From positions 1-41,243 of the forward strand of contig DVIQ01000063.1 in assembly GCA_018711185.1 (NCBI GenBank): 41,243 bases of DNA. Reading direction: 5' to 3'. The DNA is from Candidatus Limivivens intestinipullorum (lineage in GTDB: Bacteria > Bacillota > Clostridia > Lachnospirales > Lachnospiraceae). Both the position numbers and the translations under genes were made by a program. A model generated the notes under the pieces. It was not told the DNA's origin. It saw only the letters and a program-made list of their open reading frames with translations, and ran no database searches. Position 1 is the stretch's first letter; every line of letters begins with the position of its first letter. Shown here piece by piece: positions 32,291 to 40,487 of the stretch.

Positions 32291-33238
32291 ATGGATTTAT
32301 TTTTGTATGCGCTCAAGCGCATCGGCGTGTCCATCATGACGCTGCTTCTGGTGACGGCCATCACGTTTTTCCTGATGAACGCTATTCCGGGAAGTCCCTT
32401 TATGACGGAGAAATCCACGCCGGAACAGATTGCCCAGGCGGAAGCGAAGTACGGCCTGGATCAGCCCCTGGTGGTTCAGTTTGTAAATTATATCAGGAAT
32501 TATCTCCACGGGGATATGGGTACCTCTCTGAAAATGCAGGAGGGTACCGCTGTTACGACGATCCTTTTTGGACAGGATAAGTTCATTATTTCCATTAAGC
32601 TGGGCGTTATGGCCTTGATCACAGCCGTTGTGGTGGGAATTCCCCTGGGATGTCTCGCGGCTTACTACCGGGGAAAATGGATCGACAGCCTGCTGAGGGT
32701 TATAACCACCTTGGGTGTGGCGGTGCCAAGCTTTGTCACGGCGACGCTGCTTCTATTCGGTCTGGGAGTAAACTTAGGCTGGCTTCCGGTGCAGTCCAAC
32801 AGTCTGCCCGACGCGGCGAGCTATGTGATGCCGGTTATGACCCTGGCCTTTTATCCTTCCTGCTATATTGCCAAGCTTACCAGAACCAGTATGCTGGACG
32901 CCATCAGCCAGGATTATATCCGCACGGCCAGGGCGAAGGGCGTGAAAACAAAGGTGATTCTGTTTAAGCATGCCCTGCGGAACTCCCTGATTCCGGTTAT
33001 CACCTATCTGGGACCGCTGACGGCGGGCATAATTACCGGCGCTCTGGTGGTGGAGCAGATTTTCCACATTCCGGGGCTGGGCGATTATTTTGTAAGCAGT
33101 ATTCTGAACCGCGATTATCCGGTTATTATGGGAACAACGGTGCTTCTCGCCGCTTTGATTGTCATTATGAACCTTGTGGTGGACATCGCTTACAAGATCG
33201 TAGACCCGCGTATTAATATCACAAAGAAAGGCAAGTAA
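32291..33238 (+). CDS. oppB: Oligopeptide ABC transporter permease OppB
   Basis: This is one of two membrane channels of a peptide uptake system. The 315-residue protein has an N-terminal helix (KRIGVSIMTLLLVTAITFFL), a periplasmic stretch with ATPase-independent motifs (KYGLDQPLVVQFVNYIRNYLHGDMGTS), and further helices. The cytoplasmic loop DYIRTARAKGVKTKVILFKHALRNSLIP near 210-237 contacts the ATPases. It belongs to the DppB/OppB family; substrate preference is not clear. The next gene starts 3 bases after the stop. Confidence 0.94.
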   Translation: MDLFLYALKRIGVSIMTLLLVTAITFFLMNAIPGSPFMTEKSTPEQIAQAEAKYGLDQPLVVQFVNYIRNYLHGDMGTSLKMQEGTAVTTILFGQDKFIISIKLGVMALITAVVVGIPLGCLAAYYRGKWIDSLLRVITTLGVAVPSFVTATLLLFGLGVNLGWLPVQSNSLPDAASYVMPVMTLAFYPSCYIAKLTRTSMLDAISQDYIRTARAKGVKTKVILFKHALRNSLIPVITYLGPLTAGIITGALVVEQIFHIPGLGDYFVSSILNRDYPVIMGTTVLLAALIVIMNLVVDIAYKIVDPRINITKKGK

Positions 33239-33241
33239 TCT

Positions 33242-34606
33242 ATGAAAGGACAAAAGACATTTCAGGTTTTTCATACGGACCCGGACAAGATTCCGGATCT
33301 GGACAAGCTGACTGCGGAGGATTTCAAATCGGCCAGCGCTGACGAGAAGGAATCTATGGTGCAGATGCACAAAAGCGTTTCCTACTGGCGGGACGCCTGG
33401 AGGAGATTCCGCAGAAACCGCGTATCGATGGGAGCCTTGGGCGTGTTTATCCTGATCCTGCTCTTTTCTTTCGCGGGTCCCATGTTTGTGGAGTACAGCT
33501 ACGAAGAACAGTACCGCGGTTCCCAGAAACTCGGCCCCATGGAATATTCCGAGGCGGAGCAGATGGTTCTCGATGTGCTGGAAAATGGCGCGGACGCGGT
33601 TTACGCCACGACGCTGCAGCCGGGTTCCCTGACGGCTATCAGCCGGGGAGACTGGTATTTTGAGGAAAACGGACAGACCTACGCCTTCACACTGGAAAGC
33701 GGTGTGGAAAGGGCAACGCTGATTTTTGACGAGGACGGAGAAAATCAGGTCTATATCGGCTATGACAGGGACTATGAAAACGGCGCGTACACGGAGATTA
33801 CCCCGGTGGAAACCACGGATACTCCGGCGGAGGGCGCCTCGGAGCTCACCCTTTCCCACGGCGTATTTCCCCATGTGTTCGGAACGGATTCCCAGGGGCG
33901 TGACCTGATGGCAAGATGCATGTACGGATCCAGGGTTTCCATCATCATCGGCGTGGTGGCTGCTTTGATCGTTCTGGTGATCGGCTCCCTCTACGGCTCC
34001 ATTTCCGGCTTTCTGGGAGGCAAGGTAGACTTTGTAATGATGCGTATTGTGGACGTGATTTACTCCGTTCCGGATGTGCTGATCGTGCTTCTGCTTCAGG
34101 TAGTTCTCAAGGAGCCGCTGCAGGCCTGGTTTGACAGTTCCACAAACCCCATTGTCGGAGCATTAAGTACCCTTGGCGTGGGTATTGTGAGTATCTTTAT
34201 TACCTTCGCTCTCCTTTACTGGGTAGGTATGTCCCGTATTATCCGCGGACAGGTGCTGACCTTAAAGGAACAGGAGTACGTGACGGCAGCCACGGTGCTG
34301 GGCGCGTCCCCGGCCCGCATCATCCGCCGGCACCTTCTGCCGAACTGCGTGGGACAGCTCATTATCGCCACCTGTCTGCAGATTCCTTCGGCGATTTTCC
34401 TGGAATCCTTCCTGTCCTACCTTGGACTGGGTGTTTCCGCGCCTATGGCGTCCCTGGGCTCCCTCTGCTCCGACGCCAAGGAGACCTTCCTTCTGTTCCC
34501 GTACCGGCTTCTGTTCCCGGCCATTCTCCTGAGCCTGATCGTGCTCAGCCTGAACCTGGTGGGCGATGGATTGAGAGACGCCCTTGACCCGCGTCTGAAG
34601 AACTGA
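33242..34606 (+). CDS. oppC: Oligopeptide ABC transporter permease OppC with enlarged loop
   Basis: The 454-residue protein is longer than usual OppC (about 300). After a cytoplasmic N terminus (1-60) and the first helix (about 62-84) an extra segment (about 90-205) lies outside the membrane. It holds a small beta-rich stretch (NGQTYAFTLESGVERATLIFDEDG) and a Thr/Pro/Glu linker. Then comes the canonical HVFGTDSQGRDLMARCMYGSRVS, the remaining helices and the EAA-like loop EQEYVTAATVLGASPARIIRRHLLPN. Codon use looks like its neighbours. The ribosome site is part of the oppB end (GAAAGGCAAGTAATCT). Confidence 0.92.
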   Translation: MKGQKTFQVFHTDPDKIPDLDKLTAEDFKSASADEKESMVQMHKSVSYWRDAWRRFRRNRVSMGALGVFILILLFSFAGPMFVEYSYEEQYRGSQKLGPMEYSEAEQMVLDVLENGADAVYATTLQPGSLTAISRGDWYFEENGQTYAFTLESGVERATLIFDEDGENQVYIGYDRDYENGAYTEITPVETTDTPAEGASELTLSHGVFPHVFGTDSQGRDLMARCMYGSRVSIIIGVVAALIVLVIGSLYGSISGFLGGKVDFVMMRIVDVIYSVPDVLIVLLLQVVLKEPLQAWFDSSTNPIVGALSTLGVGIVSIFITFALLYWVGMSRIIRGQVLTLKEQEYVTAATVLGASPARIIRRHLLPNCVGQLIIATCLQIPSAIFLESFLSYLGLGVSAPMASLGSLCSDAKETFLLFPYRLLFPAILLSLIVLSLNLVGDGLRDALDPRLKN

Positions 34607-34620
34607 GGAGGTAAAGAACG

Positions 34621-35634
34621 ATGAGCGACGCATTGCTGAAAGTAAAAGATCTGAAGGTCTCCTTCTTTACTCCCGCGGGGGAAGTAAAGGCGGTGGACGG
34701 AATCAGCTATGAGATACACGAAAATGAAGTCATGGGCGTTGTAGGCGAATCCGGATCCGGCAAATCCGTGGAAGCCTACTCTATCATGGGCCTTCTCCAG
34801 AACCCCGGAAAGGTGGTAGGTGGGGAGATCACCTTTGAAGGAGAGGATGTCCTGGCTTATACTGAAGAACAGAGAAGGGATTTCCGGGGCCAGAGAGCCG
34901 CCATGATTTTCCAGAATCCCATGACCTGTTTAAATCCCGTTTATACCATCGGCGACCAGCTCATGGAGGCGCTGCGCTGCCACGACAAGTCCATTTCCAG
35001 GGCAGAGGCAAAAAAGCGCGCCATCGAAATGCTGGAGCTTGTGGGAATCAACAATGCTGACAAGCGCGTTGACCAGTATCCCCATGAGTTCTCCGGCGGT
35101 ATGCGCCAGAGAGCCATGATCGCCATGGCTATGATCTGCCATCCCAAGCTCCTGATTGCCGACGAGCCCACCACGGCGCTGGATGTGACGATTCAGGCCC
35201 AGATTCTGGAGCTTATGAAGGATCTTCAGAAACAGACGGGTATGGCCATTATCTTTATTACGCACAATCTTGGCGTGGTGGCGGAGATCTGCGATAAGGT
35301 AACCGTTATGTACGCGGGACACATTATGGAGCAGGGCAAGGTGGATGATATTTTTTACAATCCGGCCCATCCATATACCAAGGGACTTCTGCGCTCCATG
35401 CCGAATCTGGCCGAGGAGGAGCGCACCCGCCTGATTCCCATTGAGGGAACGCCGGTGGATCTTCTGGATCCGCCCAAGGGCTGCAGCTTCGGCCCCAGAT
35501 GCGAGCATTGCATGAAGATCTGCCTGAACAATCAGCCGCCCATGGTCGATGTGGGGGACGGGCATCTGTCCGCATGCTGGCTGCATGTGAAGGCGATGAA
35601 AGAACAGAAAGCCGGTAAGGAGGAAAAAGCATGA
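34621..35634 (+). CDS. oppD: Oligopeptide ABC transporter ATPase OppD
   Basis: This is one of the two ATP-hydrolysing subunits. The 337-residue protein has the Walker A GESGSGKSVEAY near 40, the Q loop MIFQNPMTCLNP, the signature FSGGMRQRAMIAMAM, Walker B LLIADEPTTALD and switch His in FITHNLGVV. The C-terminal oligopeptide-type extension carries a Cys cluster (GCSFGPRCEHCMKIC), as in OppD/DppD proteins that may bind an iron-sulphur centre. The ribosome site is GAGGAGGTAAAGAACG. The stop overlaps the oppF start by ATGA. Confidence 0.95.
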   Translation: MSDALLKVKDLKVSFFTPAGEVKAVDGISYEIHENEVMGVVGESGSGKSVEAYSIMGLLQNPGKVVGGEITFEGEDVLAYTEEQRRDFRGQRAAMIFQNPMTCLNPVYTIGDQLMEALRCHDKSISRAEAKKRAIEMLELVGINNADKRVDQYPHEFSGGMRQRAMIAMAMICHPKLLIADEPTTALDVTIQAQILELMKDLQKQTGMAIIFITHNLGVVAEICDKVTVMYAGHIMEQGKVDDIFYNPAHPYTKGLLRSMPNLAEEERTRLIPIEGTPVDLLDPPKGCSFGPRCEHCMKICLNNQPPMVDVGDGHLSACWLHVKAMKEQKAGKEEKA

Positions 35635-36626
35635 GCCAGGAACGAAAGAAACTGGTGGAGGTGGAAAAGCTCCGCAAATATTTTCCGGTAAAAGCCGGTT
35701 TTATGAAGACGAATTACGTGCAGGCAGTGCAGGATGTATCCCTGTACATCTATAAGGGAGAAACCCTGGGTCTTGTGGGAGAGTCCGGTTGCGGAAAAAC
35801 GACCTTTGGCCGCACGCTTCTGCAGCTTTACGAGCCCACCTCAGGGAAAATCGTTTATGACGGAAAGACCATCTATGACAGCGAGAAGGGAATCCATGAG
35901 AAAATGCTTCCCTACCGCCGGAAGATGCAGCTTATTTTCCAGGACCCCTCCGCGTCGCTGGATCCCCGTATGACGGTGGGAGAGATTGTGGGAGAGGCGC
36001 TGGATATCCATAAGATCTGTCCGGACAAGAAAAGCCGCCAGGACCGCATCAACGAGCTTCTGACAAAGGTGGGACTGAACTCCGAGCATTCCAACCGCTT
36101 CCCCCATGAGTTTTCCGGAGGACAGCAGCAGAGAATCGGCATTGCCAGAGCGCTGGCGGTGGAACCGGAGTTTATTGTCTGCGACGAGCCGATCTCAGCT
36201 CTGGACGTGTCCATTCAGTCTCAGGTGGTGAATATGCTGGAGGATCTGCAGGAGCAGATCGGCCTGACGTATCTGTTCATCGCCCATGACCTGTCAGTGG
36301 TGCGGCATATTTCAAACCGGATCGGCGTAATGTATCTGGGCTGTCTTGTGGAGCTGGCGGAGAGCTATGAGCTCTGCGGCCATCCCATTCATCCCTACTC
36401 CCAGACGCTGCTCTCGGCGGTGCCTCTGGCGGATCCCCATAAGAGCCGCCAGAAAAAACGGATTCTGCTCCAGGGCGAGATCCCAAGTCCCCTGAATCCG
36501 CCTTCCGGCTGCCGGTTCCACACCCGCTGCCCCTACGCGACGGAAAAGTGCAGCCAGGTGATGCCGGAACTGAAGGAGTATTCACCGGGACATTTCGCCG
36601 CCTGCCATATGTTGGACAAGTCGTAA
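35631..36626 (+). CDS. oppF: Oligopeptide ABC transporter ATPase OppF
   Basis: This is the second ATPase, forming a heterodimer with OppD. The 331-residue protein has Walker A GESGCGKTTFGR near 48, the Q loop LIFQDPSASLDP, the signature FSGGQQQRIGIARAL, Walker B FIVCDEPISALD and FIAHDLSVV. The C-terminal segment again has Cys (GCRFHTRCPYATEKC). It overlaps oppD by four bases, so translation is coupled. The ribosome site AAGGAGGAAAAAGC is inside oppD. Confidence 0.95.
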   Translation: MSQERKKLVEVEKLRKYFPVKAGFMKTNYVQAVQDVSLYIYKGETLGLVGESGCGKTTFGRTLLQLYEPTSGKIVYDGKTIYDSEKGIHEKMLPYRRKMQLIFQDPSASLDPRMTVGEIVGEALDIHKICPDKKSRQDRINELLTKVGLNSEHSNRFPHEFSGGQQQRIGIARALAVEPEFIVCDEPISALDVSIQSQVVNMLEDLQEQIGLTYLFIAHDLSVVRHISNRIGVMYLGCLVELAESYELCGHPIHPYSQTLLSAVPLADPHKSRQKKRILLQGEIPSPLNPPSGCRFHTRCPYATEKCSQVMPELKEYSPGHFAACHMLDKS

Positions 36627-36639
36627 TCGATAAAAAATG

Positions 36640-36668
36640 GAGACAAAAAGGCGAAATGGGTTTATAAT
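36640..36668 (+). promoter_or_regulatory. Second promoter, ahead of oppA
   Basis: GAGACA and a perfect TATAAT are 17 bases apart in the oppF-oppA gap. The predicted mRNA starts in a 5' hairpin (GCAGGCCCGGCCTGC, 36674-36688), followed by a small ACTGCC/GGCAGT stem. A separate promoter explains how the binding protein could be made in excess. Confidence 0.7.
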
Positions 36669-36756
36669 AGACAAGCAGGCCCGGCCTGCGAAAACGCGGC
36701 AAATACTGCCACAGGCAGTTTTGTAAATAAACACTCTTTGAAAAGGAGGATTTTTC

Positions 36757-38430
36757 ATGAAAAAAGTGTTATCACTTGTTCTGGCACTGGGTATGGCTGT
36801 GTCTTCCGTAGGCATGGTTTCCTTTGCCGAGGAGGACGCGGAGTTCAATATCCGCGCCTGCATCGCTTCTGAGCCGGAGACACTGGATCCAAATATGGAG
36901 AGCTCTGTAGACGGCGCAACCTACTCCCTGCATCTGTTTGAGGGACTGATGAAGTATACCTCAACGGGCGAGGCAGCGGCGGAAGGGAGCGACGCGGTGC
37001 AGCTTGCGCGTTATGACTACGGACAGGCAGAGTCCTACGAGGTTTCTGAGGATGGACTGACCTATACCTTCCATCTGAGAGACGACGCTATGTGGAGCGA
37101 TGGCGAGCCGGTAACGGCACAGGATTTCGTTTATTCCTGGCAGAGAATCACCGATCCGGCCACCGCGGCGGATTACGGCTACATTCTGACCGGCGTGGTT
37201 AAGAATGCCACGGAAATCCAGGCCGGCGAGGCTGAGCCGGATACCCTGGGCGTTGAGGCGGTGGACGATAAGACCTTTGTGGTTACCCTGGAGACCGAGT
37301 GCCCCTATTTCCTGAGCCTTTGTACCTTTGCCGCTCTGATGCCCCTTCGTCAGGATGTGATCGAGGAGTACGGCAACGAGTGGACGAATCCCGGAAACAT
37401 GGTTTCCAATGGCGCTTTCGTTCTTACGGACTGGGTACATGACAGCTACATCGAAATGTCCAGAAATGACCAGTATTATGAGCCGGCCGGCCCGGACAAG
37501 ATTACCTGGTACCTGAGCAACAGCCAGACCGCTATGCTGGCCGCTTATCAGGCAGGCGAGTATGACTTCTTTGACAACGTTCCCACAGATCAGATCGAGA
37601 GTCTTCAGGCTTCCGGCGACTGCTTCGTTGCAGACCAGATCTGTACGTATTTCATCTATCTGAGCTGCGATCAGATTCCGGATTGGAGAGTCCGCGCGGC
37701 CATCACCCTGTCCATTGACCGTGACAACATTGTTGAGAACATTACCCAGGGCGGACAGACGCCGGCTACCGGTCTGACGGCCGCAGGCATCAGCGACAGT
37801 CAGGGCAATTCCTGGGTTGATGAGATCGGCACTCCGCTGTACGATGGCCTGGCAGAGCTGTATCCGGATTATGATCTGACCACCTACTCCGGACGCTGCG
37901 AGCTGGCAGTTGCCCTTCTGGAAGAGGCGGTTACGGACGGATATGATACCTCCGCCACCATTAACTATGAGTACAATACCGATGAAAACCACAAAGCCAT
38001 CGCAGAGGCGGTACAGGCTGATGTAGCAAACGTTCTTGGCCTGAACATCTCTCTGAATAACTCCGAGTGGCAGACCTACACCAATAACTTAAGCCTTGGC
38101 CAGTTCGGTATTGCCCGTATGGGATGGTCCGCGGACTATGATGACGCGATCACCTATGTAGAACTGTTCTCCAACGGCAACACCTACAACTATGGCAACT
38201 GGGTAAATGACGATTACACCGCGCTGATCGATCAGGCGAAGACACTGCCGGGCGGTGAAGAGCGTGACGCCGTTATGCAGGAAGCTGAGAAGATGCTCTT
38301 TGGAGAGGGCGGATTCCCGGCTGCGCCGCTGTACTTCTATACGCAGCCGTACTGCATCACAGAGGGAATCACCGGCGTAAACTGGACGCCGCTTGGATAC
38401 TTCCTGTTCCACAACGCGACCCAGGCGTAA
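36757..38430 (+). CDS. oppA: Oligopeptide-binding protein OppA
   Basis: This extracellular solute-binding protein (family 5) delivers peptides to OppBC. The 557-residue product has a signal peptide (about 1-27, ending VSFA-EED), then the SBP motif EPETLDPNMESS, FEGLMKYT, DGLTYTFHLRDDAMWSDGEPVTAQDF, WRVRAAITLSIDRDNIV, and AEAVQADVANVLGLNISLN. Unlike most Gram-positive binding proteins it shows no lipobox Cys, so it may be released or held by other contacts. The ribosome site is GAAAAGGAGGATTTTTC. It is preceded by its own promoter and followed by a strong terminator. Confidence 0.94.
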   Translation: MKKVLSLVLALGMAVSSVGMVSFAEEDAEFNIRACIASEPETLDPNMESSVDGATYSLHLFEGLMKYTSTGEAAAEGSDAVQLARYDYGQAESYEVSEDGLTYTFHLRDDAMWSDGEPVTAQDFVYSWQRITDPATAADYGYILTGVVKNATEIQAGEAEPDTLGVEAVDDKTFVVTLETECPYFLSLCTFAALMPLRQDVIEEYGNEWTNPGNMVSNGAFVLTDWVHDSYIEMSRNDQYYEPAGPDKITWYLSNSQTAMLAAYQAGEYDFFDNVPTDQIESLQASGDCFVADQICTYFIYLSCDQIPDWRVRAAITLSIDRDNIVENITQGGQTPATGLTAAGISDSQGNSWVDEIGTPLYDGLAELYPDYDLTTYSGRCELAVALLEEAVTDGYDTSATINYEYNTDENHKAIAEAVQADVANVLGLNISLNNSEWQTYTNNLSLGQFGIARMGWSADYDDAITYVELFSNGNTYNYGNWVNDDYTALIDQAKTLPGGEERDAVMQEAEKMLFGEGGFPAAPLYFYTQPYCITEGITGVNWTPLGYFLFHNATQA

Positions 38431-38445
38431 GAAAAGGATTCCGGT

Positions 38446-38485
38446 GTGAGCGGATTCCATTCGCGAAGCGGATGAAATCCGTGAT
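38446..38485 (-). repeat. Family B-like hairpin after oppA
   Basis: GTGAGCGGATTCCATTCGC matches one half of the bulged hairpin at 13402 exactly in reverse orientation. The other half (GCGGATGAAATCCG) is changed and its bulge is shortened. Confidence 0.65.
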
Positions 38486-38537
38486 AAAAAGGCCTGCCGT
38501 ACCGATGATGAAGCATCAAAGGTACGGCAGGCCTTTT
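38486..38537. terminator. Bidirectional terminator after oppA
   Basis: AAAAGGCCTGCCGTACC and GGTACGGCAGGCCTTTT form a perfect 17-base stem with a 17-base loop. A and T tracts flank both sides, serving oppA and the convergent small gene. Confidence 0.93.
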
Positions 38538-38541
38538 CTAA

Positions 38542-38805
38542 TTAATCCTCCTCGATAACCTGTATTTCCAGATAATCAAAATCAATGGAATCAATAAAAT
38601 TATCCCGGCCGAATCGGGTTTTGCTGTGACGTTTAAACTCCGCGATATTGGAGTCCAGCCAGATGGGGCGGCTCAAATCAAAGGCCCTGCAGAACTCGTC
38701 CAGGGCGTGGAATATTTTATGGGTGCGGGTATCCCCGCTCTTATCCTCCACCGTCATATCCCGAACCAGGCGGTTCGCGGTCCACACTTTTCCCCATATA
38801 CGCAT
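38542..38805 (-). CDS. Small protein of unknown function
   Basis: The 87-residue product starts MRIWGKVWTANRLVRD and ends SIDFDYLEIQVIEED. It is not recognised as a named family. It is hydrophilic, has no signal or membrane helix, and has an aromatic/acidic C terminus. A strong ribosome site (GAAAGGAGCTTTTT) precedes ATG, and the bidirectional terminator just after the stop supports a real gene. A palindromic element (38821) lies 15 bases upstream, between it and the beta-lactamase-like gene, so the two may share a transcript. Confidence 0.8.
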   Translation of the reverse strand: MRIWGKVWTANRLVRDMTVEDKSGDTRTHKIFHALDEFCRAFDLSRPIWLDSNIAEFKRHSKTRFGRDNFIDSIDFDYLEIQVIEED

Positions 38806-38820
38806 AAAAAGCTCCTTTCT

Positions 38821-38851
38821 GGCAACCGTTCATCCCTGCCAAACCGTTACC
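38821..38851. repeat. Single hairpin of the palindromic family
   Basis: GGCAACCGTTCATCCC continues as TGCCAAACCGTTACC. It matches the left hairpin of the full element at 13262 (GGTAACAGTTCAGCCC then TGCTGAACCGTTAC) with several changes. It lies between two minus-strand genes. Confidence 0.65.
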
Positions 38852-38859
38852 CTTTCTAT

Positions 38860-40236
38860 TCAGCTTTCGGCTTCCGTCAGGGAATCCGTTTGAGCATCGT
38901 CTGACACAGGGCTTTCCGTCTCTGTGCCGCCTGACATGTCAATTTCCGTCTCTGTGCCGTCTGACATAACGCTTTCCGTTTCTATGCCGCCTGACGCGAC
39001 AGTTTCCGTTTCTGTGCCGCCTGACGCGGCGGTTTCCGTCTCTGTGCCGCCGGATACAGCGAGCTCCGTTTCCGTGTCATCGGTAACGATGTCATAATCC
39101 TCAGGCGGGGAGACCAGGTCGAAAGAGAGATTTTCTGCCTGGAACTGGATGCCGGCGGATTCCGAGGTGTTGAAAAAGTTATACACGGTTTCCGAGATGT
39201 CCCGGATCTGATCCACCGCCAGGTCATTGTCTGTCAGATTTGTGGCCATGACGCAGATGGCGTAATCGCCTCCCGGACTGTATACAATGGCCGCGTCGTT
39301 TTCCGTGTCGTCCGTCTCGCCGGATTTGCTGGCAGTCACCACGTCCTCCGGAAGACCTGCTGGAATCTTATAGAGGATTTCCTGATCCATCAGAAGCGCT
39401 TCCATACGGTGGGACATCAGGTGGCTGACACAGCTCCCTTCGTAGACCGCAGTCAGGAAATCTACACAGTCCCGCGTTGTCGTCTGATTCAGGCTTTCAG
39501 GTTCATACCACAGATCCGGGTCTGCCAGACCGTTGTTTAAAACCGTGCCGGTGTAGCCGTTTTCGAGGATATAGGCGTTTACGGCTTCCATGCCTTTCTG
39601 GTGGTCATGATCGGGGTCCAGATAACGGACGAGTTCATTGGCCGCGTCGTTGTCGCTTACGGAAATCATGGCCTGGAGAAGCTGGGCGATCTCGTCAGAG
39701 TACTCCAGGTCGCCCTCGTTTACGGCATCCAGGACGGCGCCCATGATGAACAGCTTGATCAGACTGGCGGAGGACTGGGGTTCGTCGTTTAAGGTAATGC
39801 CCTGGCCGGAGGCGAGCTCCTTTACGGAAACCGACCAGGTACCCTCATAGGAGGCAAGCATGGAGGAGAGCGTATCAGAAAGCTCCTCCCAGGAGGCCCG
39901 GACAGGGAGCGAAGGATTCAGAGCATACGAGATTCCGGGGGATGCGTCTGCCACATATTCGGCAAGAGACGGAACCTCCGTTTCCGCGGTTATCGTCTCC
40001 ATGCCCGCGGTTTTCGTGCCGTCCGTCTCAGAACCGTCCGTTCCGGCTCCCGGCAGGTCTTCCGCCAGGAGGTCTTCCGTCTCCGAAAGCACCTGGCTTT
40101 GCCGAAAAACCGGTATGAAGGAACCGATGATTCCGGGATTTAAAATTTCCGCATAAAAGAAACCGGTGAATCCGGCCAAACAGCCGATCTGCACCAGCTT
40201 TTTCCCAAGATCAGGAATTTTTCGCTGTCTCCCCAT
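38860..40236 (-). CDS. Class A beta-lactamase-like serine hydrolase, membrane-anchored
   Basis: The 458-residue protein has an N-terminal membrane helix (about 13-42), an acidic Thr/Glu linker (50-95), a catalytic domain (about 115-345), and a tail of decapeptide repeats. The catalytic set is S158-L-I-K161, SDN at 194-196 and KSG at 304-306. EPESLN near 245-250 resembles the EPELN omega loop with one extra residue. It may be a beta-lactamase or a wall D,D-peptidase relative; resistance cannot be concluded. ATG at 40236 is preferred, with AGAAAGGA 12 bases upstream. A GTG 36 bases earlier lacks a good site and falls inside a repeat element. Confidence 0.85.
   Translation of the reverse strand: MGRQRKIPDLGKKLVQIGCLAGFTGFFYAEILNPGIIGSFIPVFRQSQVLSETEDLLAEDLPGAGTDGSETDGTKTAGMETITAETEVPSLAEYVADASPGISYALNPSLPVRASWEELSDTLSSMLASYEGTWSVSVKELASGQGITLNDEPQSSASLIKLFIMGAVLDAVNEGDLEYSDEIAQLLQAMISVSDNDAANELVRYLDPDHDHQKGMEAVNAYILENGYTGTVLNNGLADPDLWYEPESLNQTTTRDCVDFLTAVYEGSCVSHLMSHRMEALLMDQEILYKIPAGLPEDVVTASKSGETDDTENDAAIVYSPGGDYAICVMATNLTDNDLAVDQIRDISETVYNFFNTSESAGIQFQAENLSFDLVSPPEDYDIVTDDTETELAVSGGTETETAASGGTETETVASGGIETESVMSDGTETEIDMSGGTETESPVSDDAQTDSLTEAES
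38885..39066 (-). repeat. Minisatellite encoding decapeptide tail
   Basis: About six 30-base units encode SGGTETExxx-type decapeptides (AVSGGTETET, AASGGTETET, VASGGIETES, VMSDGTETEI, DMSGGTETES, PVSDDAQTDS). The array is in frame, so unit gain or loss would only change tail length. Confidence 0.85.
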
Positions 40237-40259
40237 GTATGTGATAATCCTTTCTAAAC

Positions 40260-40303
40260 GGTTACTGCTCACGCCTGAAACATACTTTAGCGCCGCAAAC
40301 AGC
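40260..40303 (+). repeat. Family B element lacking its hairpin core
   Basis: GGTTACT is joined directly to GCTCACGCCTGAAAC and CGCCGCAAACAGC. These are the two ends of the element at 13402, with the bulged-hairpin core removed. It lies in the leader of the beta-lactamase-like gene. Two more hairpins lie beside it (GCCGCA with TGCGGC, 40293-40317; GGAGAGGCTAGCCTCTCC, 40323-40340). Confidence 0.65.
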
Positions 40304-40354
40304 AGATGCCTGCGGCTTTCCAGGAGAGGCTAGCCTCTCCGATTCGCTAGATCA

Positions 40355-40383
40355 ATCATACAATAAGCGGGAGAAAAAGTAAA
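40355..40383 (-). promoter_or_regulatory. Promoter of the beta-lactamase-like gene
   Basis: On the minus strand TTTACT (40378-40383) and TATGAT (40355-40360) are 17 bases apart, leaving a leader of about 115 bases with hairpins. Confidence 0.7.
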
Positions 40384-40423
40384 TAATTTAATTCCCGAAC
40401 CACGTGCTTGCCGCGCGATTGCA

Positions 40424-40452
40424 TTTACAATTTCCAGAAGGAATGCTAAAAT
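40424..40452 (+). promoter_or_regulatory. Sigma-A promoter of cobO
   Basis: TTTACA and TAAAAT are separated by exactly 17 bases, 36 bases before the start. No cobalamin riboswitch could fit in so short a leader. Confidence 0.8.
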
Positions 40453-40487
40453 GACCTATAGAAAAGATTTGGAAAGGAAGATTTACC

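Noticed and set aside
40453..40487. Cobalamin riboswitch ahead of cobO
   Set aside because: The promoter leaves only a few tens of bases of leader, too short for the riboswitch, and no B12-box-like sequence was seen.
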